A stretch of DNA of 9,537 bases. It comes from Bdellovibrionaceae bacterium UBA5009. Lineage in GTDB: Bacteria > Bdellovibrionota > Bdellovibrionia > Bdellovibrionales > Bdellovibrionaceae. The notes under the pieces were generated by a model. It was not told the DNA's origin. It saw nothing but the letters and a program-made list of their open reading frames with translations, and ran no database searches. Made by a program: the position numbers and the translations under genes. The stretch is from positions 30,551 through 40,087 of the forward strand of contig DGYJ01000065.1 in the NCBI GenBank assembly GCA_002396665.1, written 5' to 3'. Below, in pieces: positions 6,410-9,537 of the stretch. How positions within the stretch are numbered: position 1 is the stretch's first letter; every line of letters begins with the position of its first letter.

Positions 6410-7147
6410 TCAAAAGCGACCGTAACGAGGGGGGCGTGGGTCCCGAGGGAAGGGGCTGTTTCTTTCTGGGAGTGGTTCACATGTTCTCCAGACGACAGAA
6501 AGTTTTTGATCGATATTCATATCAGAAGAATCGATACTGATCTGTGCAAGGCTTCGATCAGTTGAGCGCGGGTAAAACTGAACTCCAATTTGTGAAATAA
6601 ATTGGAGTTTTTGTGATCGGGCCCCGCACGGAGACCAGACCAAGCGTTCTTGTCTTTGCTGGAAATGTTGATAGTAGTCTTCATTGATGGGTCCTAGAAA
6701 AGTGGCTTCCCTGAGCGAGGATATAAGCTGCTGACTGTTCACATAGGTCAGGCGGTGAAAAGCAGAAGCACTGCTTGGAAGCTGAACATAGCCCCGATAG
6801 TCAATGGCTTCGAAGGCAAATTGCCAGTTTGGAGGGGTCAAAATATCCATGGAAACGTGGCAATTGACCACGGCTTTGGGTGCGGGCCAAGTGCTACTTC
6901 CTTCACCAATTTCGACTTTGTATTCGTCGAAAAGAAGAGAGAGGGACTTTGCATCTGGTGACAGGCTGGCACGGGTGCTTTCTGAGCTGCACCCCCTGCC
7001 ATGCACCATCACGTTTGCGATGGCCGACTGCTCTGGGGTTTGTGCTTGGCTTTGAAGAAAGAAAAAAGTCAGAAGAAATAGAATTAGAAATTCAAGCTGA
7101 AGGAGTTCTTTTGTTTGTTGATTTCTATTTTGAGTTTTTACTTTCAT
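6410..7147 (-). CDS. Secreted DUF4360 family protein
   Basis: A 245-residue exported protein of unknown function that matches the DUF4360 pattern I recall: GRGC (50-53), SLSPDAKSLSLLFDEYKVEIG (61-81), a conserved NC (95-96), PPNWQFAFEAIDYRGYVQL (105-123), TYVNS, FLGPINEDY (150-158), LVWSPCG (169-175) and VVWRTC (218-223). Residues 1-35 are a signal peptide with a long Leu/Phe core (18-31), probably cut after SQA. The mature part has exactly four cysteines (53, 96, 174, 223), suggesting two disulfides. The tail from 224 is Pro/Arg-rich. The ATG at 7147 is chosen over an in-frame ATG at 7264 because AGGGG lies 6 nt before it, the signal peptide follows directly, and a TATAAT box at 7201-7196 falls inside the longer version. 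Confidence 0.8.
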   Translation of the reverse strand: MKVKTQNRNQQTKELLQLEFLILFLLTFFFLQSQAQTPEQSAIANVMVHGRGCSSESTRASLSPDAKSLSLLFDEYKVEIGEGSSTWPAPKAVVNCHVSMDILTPPNWQFAFEAIDYRGYVQLPSSASAFHRLTYVNSQQLISSLREATFLGPINEDYYQHFQQRQERLVWSPCGARSQKLQFISQIGVQFYPRSTDRSLAQISIDSSDMNIDQKLSVVWRTCEPLPERNSPFPRDPRPPRYGRF

Positions 7148-7195
7148 AACATTCCCCTCTGTTTGTAGCAGAACGCAATGGATCTGCTTTCCATG

Positions 7196-7201
7196 ATTAT
7201 A
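7196..7201 (-). promoter_or_regulatory. Candidate -10 box for the DUF4360 gene
   Basis: A perfect TATAAT on the minus strand (7201-7196) would place the transcript start near 7189, about 42 nt before the ATG at 7147. No good -35 hexamer is visible at 16-18 nt upstream (A-rich there), so it might depend on an activator, or be chance. It supports the shorter protein start. Confidence 0.35.
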
Positions 7202-7270
7202 AGCAATCTGGGGGCCAAGTTTTTCGGTGCAAAAGGAGACTGCACATTGGCGGCACAGCGTCATTAATCC

Positions 7271-7298
7271 TAAACAAATCCTGACAATGGTGAAACAA
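7271..7298 (+). promoter_or_regulatory. Phased ACAA repeats ahead of pstS, candidate Pho box
   Basis: Three related heptamers TAAACAA (7271-7277), CTGACAA (7281-7287) and GAAACAA (7292-7298) share ACAA cores at 7274, 7284 and 7295, a pitch of 10-11 bp. PhoB/PhoP regulators bind direct repeats with an 11-bp pitch, and pst operons are their standard targets. The repeats end 41 nt before the pstS ATG. CTGACA could also serve as a -35 hexamer, with a poor TGCTAG (7305-7310) at 18 nt. The match to the E. coli CTGTCAT consensus is weak, so the call rests mainly on phasing and position. Confidence 0.35.
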
Positions 7299-7339
7299 TT
7301 CTAGTGCTAGCTTGGCCTTAGATTTCACAAGGAGAATTT

Positions 7340-8347
7340 ATGAAATTGAAAATGCATTTGGCATCTTTGTTTTGTGTTTGTTCTGGGGTCATTTTTTCTG
7401 GTGTTGTAAAAGCAGAAACTCCGGTCATTAAGGTCGATGGTTCAAGCACTGTGTTCCCAATTACAGAAGCCATGGCCGAAGAATTTCAGAATTTAAAAAA
7501 AGGTCAAATCCGGGTGACAGTTGGAATTTCAGGTACTGGTGGTGGATTTAAAAAATTCTGTCGCGGTGAAACGGACATCCAAGATGCTTCTCGTCCAATT
7601 CAAACAAAAGAGATGGAAGAGTGTAAAAAAGCTGGCATCAAATTTTATGAATTACCAATTGCCTACGATGCAACGGTTGTCGTTGTAAATCCTAAAAACA
7701 ATTGGATCAATGATATCACAGTGGCGGATCTTAAAAAAATGTGGGAACCCGAAGCTCAAGGTAAGGTGACCGAGTGGGCCCAGGTGAATGATAAATGGCC
7801 AAAGGAAAAATTAAAACTTTATGGTGCTGGTTCTGATTCTGGAACATTTGATTATTTTACAGAGGCTATTGTTGGAAAAGCAAAAGCCAGCCGCGGTGAT
7901 TATTCTGCCAGTGAAAACGACAACACCTTGGTAACTGGTATTGCTTCAGATAAATTTGCATTGGGTTATTTGCCTTTAGCCTATTATGAAGAGAACAAAT
8001 CGAAGCTTAAAGCTTTAGGGATCTTCAATCCGAATACAAAATCTGCAGTTTTGCCTTCAAAAGCTGCGGTCGAGAATTCAACCTACGCGCCTTTGTCGCG
8101 ACCAATTTTTATTTATGTTAATGAGGCTTCTTATAAAAAAGCAGAAATCAAAGAGTTTGTAGAATTTTACTTAAGCAATGCAGAAAAAATGGTTCCGCAG
8201 GTGAAGTATGTTGCATTGCCAGCTAAAATATACACAATGGGAAAAACCCATTTGCAAAAAAACAAATTAGGAACAGTGTTTGGCGGACATTCTGATATCG
8301 GAATGAAAATTGAAGACTTAATGAAGAAAGAAAGTAAATTGGAGTGA
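7340..8347 (+). CDS. pstS: Periplasmic phosphate-binding protein of the Pst ABC transporter
   Basis: A 335-residue substrate-binding protein that captures inorganic phosphate in the periplasm and delivers it to the PstC/PstA channel. Residues 1-25 are a signal peptide ending VKA before Glu26. Phosphate-ligand motifs are present in order: DGSST (33-37), SGTGGGF (64-70), the FCRGETDIQDASRP segment (73-86) and GSDSGTFDYF (164-173). Length and motif spacing fit the PstS/SphX branch, in which SGTGGGF and QDASRP are typical. Cys74 and Cys95 are the only cysteines of the mature protein and could form a disulfide. No lipobox is convincing around Cys12/Cys14. The ATG has AAGGAG 5-6 nt upstream. The stop overlaps the pstC start (GTGA). 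Low-phosphate induction is expected for this operon type. Confidence 0.97.
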   Translation: MKLKMHLASLFCVCSGVIFSGVVKAETPVIKVDGSSTVFPITEAMAEEFQNLKKGQIRVTVGISGTGGGFKKFCRGETDIQDASRPIQTKEMEECKKAGIKFYELPIAYDATVVVVNPKNNWINDITVADLKKMWEPEAQGKVTEWAQVNDKWPKEKLKLYGAGSDSGTFDYFTEAIVGKAKASRGDYSASENDNTLVTGIASDKFALGYLPLAYYEENKSKLKALGIFNPNTKSAVLPSKAAVENSTYAPLSRPIFIYVNEASYKKAEIKEFVEFYLSNAEKMVPQVKYVALPAKIYTMGKTHLQKNKLGTVFGGHSDIGMKIEDLMKKESKLE

Positions 8348-9282
8348 GTCGACAGAAGATACTATCGAGGCCGGAGTTCACATCGCCGGCCCATCGTATT
8401 CGAAAACTAAGAAAGCTTCGCGAAAAACTCGTGGAGCTTGTTTTGTTTTTGGCCGCAGCGTCTTCAGTCTTTGTGACCTTGGCCATTGTTTGGATTCTTG
8501 TTTCTGAGTCCCTGCCATTTTTTCAAAATGTTCCATTAAAACTTTTTTTGACAGACACCGAGTGGACACCATTATTTGATAATCCAAGATACGGAATTTT
8601 GCCGTTGCTGTCTGGAACCCTCTTAAGCACAGCCATTGCCTTAGTTGTTGCGATTCCCTTAGGGACAATCACTGCGGCATTTTTGAGTGAGTATATTCGT
8701 CCAAGATATCGTGAAGTATTAAAACCAATTCTTGAGATGTTGGCCGCTGTTCCGACAGTGGTCTATGGATATTTTGCTTTATTATTTGTAACGCCTTTAT
8801 TGCAAAACATTTTCCCTTCGATCCAAGGTTTCAATATATTAAGTGCAGGCCTTGTTATTGGGGTAATGATTATTCCCTACGTGAGTTCCTTAAGCGAAGA
8901 TGCCATGCGCGCTGTTCCGAATCATCTTCGCGAGGCCTCTGTGGCCATGGGGGCCAATCAATTTCAAACGACATTTCGTGTGGTCATTCCTTCAGCATTT
9001 TCGGGGCTGACCTCAGCCTATATTTTGGCTATTTCAAGGGCCCTTGGTGAAACGATGGTGGTGGCCGTTGCAGCTGGAAATCAGCCGAATTTAACCATGG
9101 ACCCGACTCAGCCGGCGGCGACAATCACAGCATTTATTGTTCAAGTCAGTCAGGGGGATTTGCCCCATGGGTCCATTGGTTATCAATCCATTTATGTTGC
9201 GGGCTTGACTCTGTTTGTAATCACATTAATTTTCAATATTTTGGGTCTTTGGATTCGACAAAGATTTCAGGAGAAAGAGTAA
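8344..9282 (+). CDS. pstC: Phosphate ABC transporter permease PstC
   Basis: A 312-residue inner-membrane permease that forms half of the phosphate channel with PstA. About six TM segments lie near 30-55, 86-113, 130-156, 164-183, 216-245 and 279-303, after a basic cytoplasmic N-terminus (15-28). PstC hallmarks are LEMLAAVPTVVYGYFAL (130-146), the cytoplasmic loop that docks on the ATPase, REASVAMGANQFQTTFRVV (196-214, the EAA-type motif), and ISRALGETM (230-238). The start is GTG at 8344, overlapping the pstS stop by four bases, with only GGA directly before it, so translation is probably coupled to pstS. The next gene begins on the last base of its stop codon. Length is normal and nothing appears damaged. 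Confidence 0.97.
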   Translation: MSRQKILSRPEFTSPAHRIRKLRKLREKLVELVLFLAAASSVFVTLAIVWILVSESLPFFQNVPLKLFLTDTEWTPLFDNPRYGILPLLSGTLLSTAIALVVAIPLGTITAAFLSEYIRPRYREVLKPILEMLAAVPTVVYGYFALLFVTPLLQNIFPSIQGFNILSAGLVIGVMIIPYVSSLSEDAMRAVPNHLREASVAMGANQFQTTFRVVIPSAFSGLTSAYILAISRALGETMVVAVAAGNQPNLTMDPTQPAATITAFIVQVSQGDLPHGSIGYQSIYVAGLTLFVITLIFNILGLWIRQRFQEKE

Positions 9283-9537
9283 TGGAGAGTGTATTGCAAA
9301 GACGACAAAATGTTTCGCAAAGTTTAGATTTGCAAAAGCTGATTGCGAAGAAAAAAATGATGGATTTGATATTTGCAACGATTGGCTTGATGTCTTTGCT
9401 GTTCGCACTGCTGACATTGTTAGCCTTAATTTATGATCTTGCATCCACAGGAGTTCCGCGCATTAGCGCAGAATTTTTTACAAATTTTCCATCCCGATTT
9501 CCTGAAAAAGCTGGGATTTTATCGGCATGGGTGGGTT
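9282..9537 (+). CDS. pstA: Phosphate ABC transporter permease PstA, N-terminal part (cut by window end)
   Basis: The first 85 codons of the second Pst permease. The ATG at 9282 shares its A with the TAA stop of pstC (TAATG), and AGGAG (9269-9273) lies 8 nt upstream. The translation has a basic, Gln/Lys-rich N-terminus, a first TM segment (about residues 27-51, IFATIGLMSLLFALLTLLALI), then the periplasmic stretch FFTNFPSRFPEKAGILSAWVG, where FPSRxPxxAGI is characteristic of PstA. The gene continues past the window; pstB and perhaps phoU would be expected next. The gene order pstS-pstC-pstA with 4-bp and 1-bp overlaps indicates one tightly coupled operon. Confidence 0.93.
   Translation, partial: MESVLQRRQNVSQSLDLQKLIAKKKMMDLIFATIGLMSLLFALLTLLALIYDLASTGVPRISAEFFTNFPSRFPEKAGILSAWVG

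Noticed and set aside
7148..7264. In-frame N-terminal extension of the DUF4360 protein from ATG 7264, with Cys-rich MTLCRQCAVSFC
   Set aside because: The AGGA before 7264 is too close to the ATG (3 nt), a TATAAT box lies inside the segment, and the signal peptide starts at 7147 with a good ribosome site.
7348..7390. Lipoprotein signal in PstS around Cys12/Cys14
   Set aside because: Residues before the cysteines (ASLF) do not form a lipobox, while a standard cleavage site VKA-E follows at residue 25.
8378..8668. Minus-strand open frame of 96 codons inside pstC
   Set aside because: No recognisable domain, and it lies opposite a confidently identified permease.

Overview
The window looks like a chromosomal piece of a Gram-negative bacterium of moderate to low GC, rich in exported and envelope proteins. 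The gene types and the style of the signal peptides (a subtilase, a DUF4360 protein, an EI24 membrane protein, an LTA-synthase-like enzyme in a diderm, a compact pst operon) remind me of the Bdellovibrio group of predatory bacteria. That placement is an impression from gene content and base composition, not a proof. I see no rRNA, tRNA, insertion sequence, CRISPR array or phage gene.

Layout. Positions 1-56 form a 25-bp perfect hairpin that probably ends the first gene, an HxlR-family regulator on the minus strand (81-539). Diverging from it across about 230 bp is a secreted subtilisin-like protease (774-2012). A strong intrinsic terminator follows the protease and, unusually, contains the start codon of the next gene, an exported endonuclease/exonuclease/phosphatase-fold enzyme that resembles bacterial sphingomyelinases (2059-2898). 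Converging on it is a minus-strand cluster of three genes: an EI24/CysZ-like membrane protein (5604-6362), a TPR-like protein overlapping it by 4 bp (4825-5607) and a five-TM LTA-synthase-type transferase (2920-4785). Upstream on the same strand is a separate secreted DUF4360 protein, with its start moved here to 7147.

Diverging from the DUF4360 gene is the high-affinity phosphate uptake operon: pstS (7340-8347), pstC (GTG start, overlapping pstS by 4 bp) and the first 85 codons of pstA, cut by the window edge. Three phased ACAA-centred repeats ahead of pstS are a candidate Pho box.

How the parts work together. PstS captures phosphate in the periplasm and hands it to the PstC/PstA channel; the ATPase PstB is expected just outside the window. 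The EI24-TPR-LtaS-like cluster is probably one transcription unit acting on the cell envelope, but its substrate is unknown. The most unusual structural points are the terminator embedded in the start of the phosphodiesterase gene, the apparently leaderless promoter of the EI24 gene, and the large inverted repeats at the HxlR locus.
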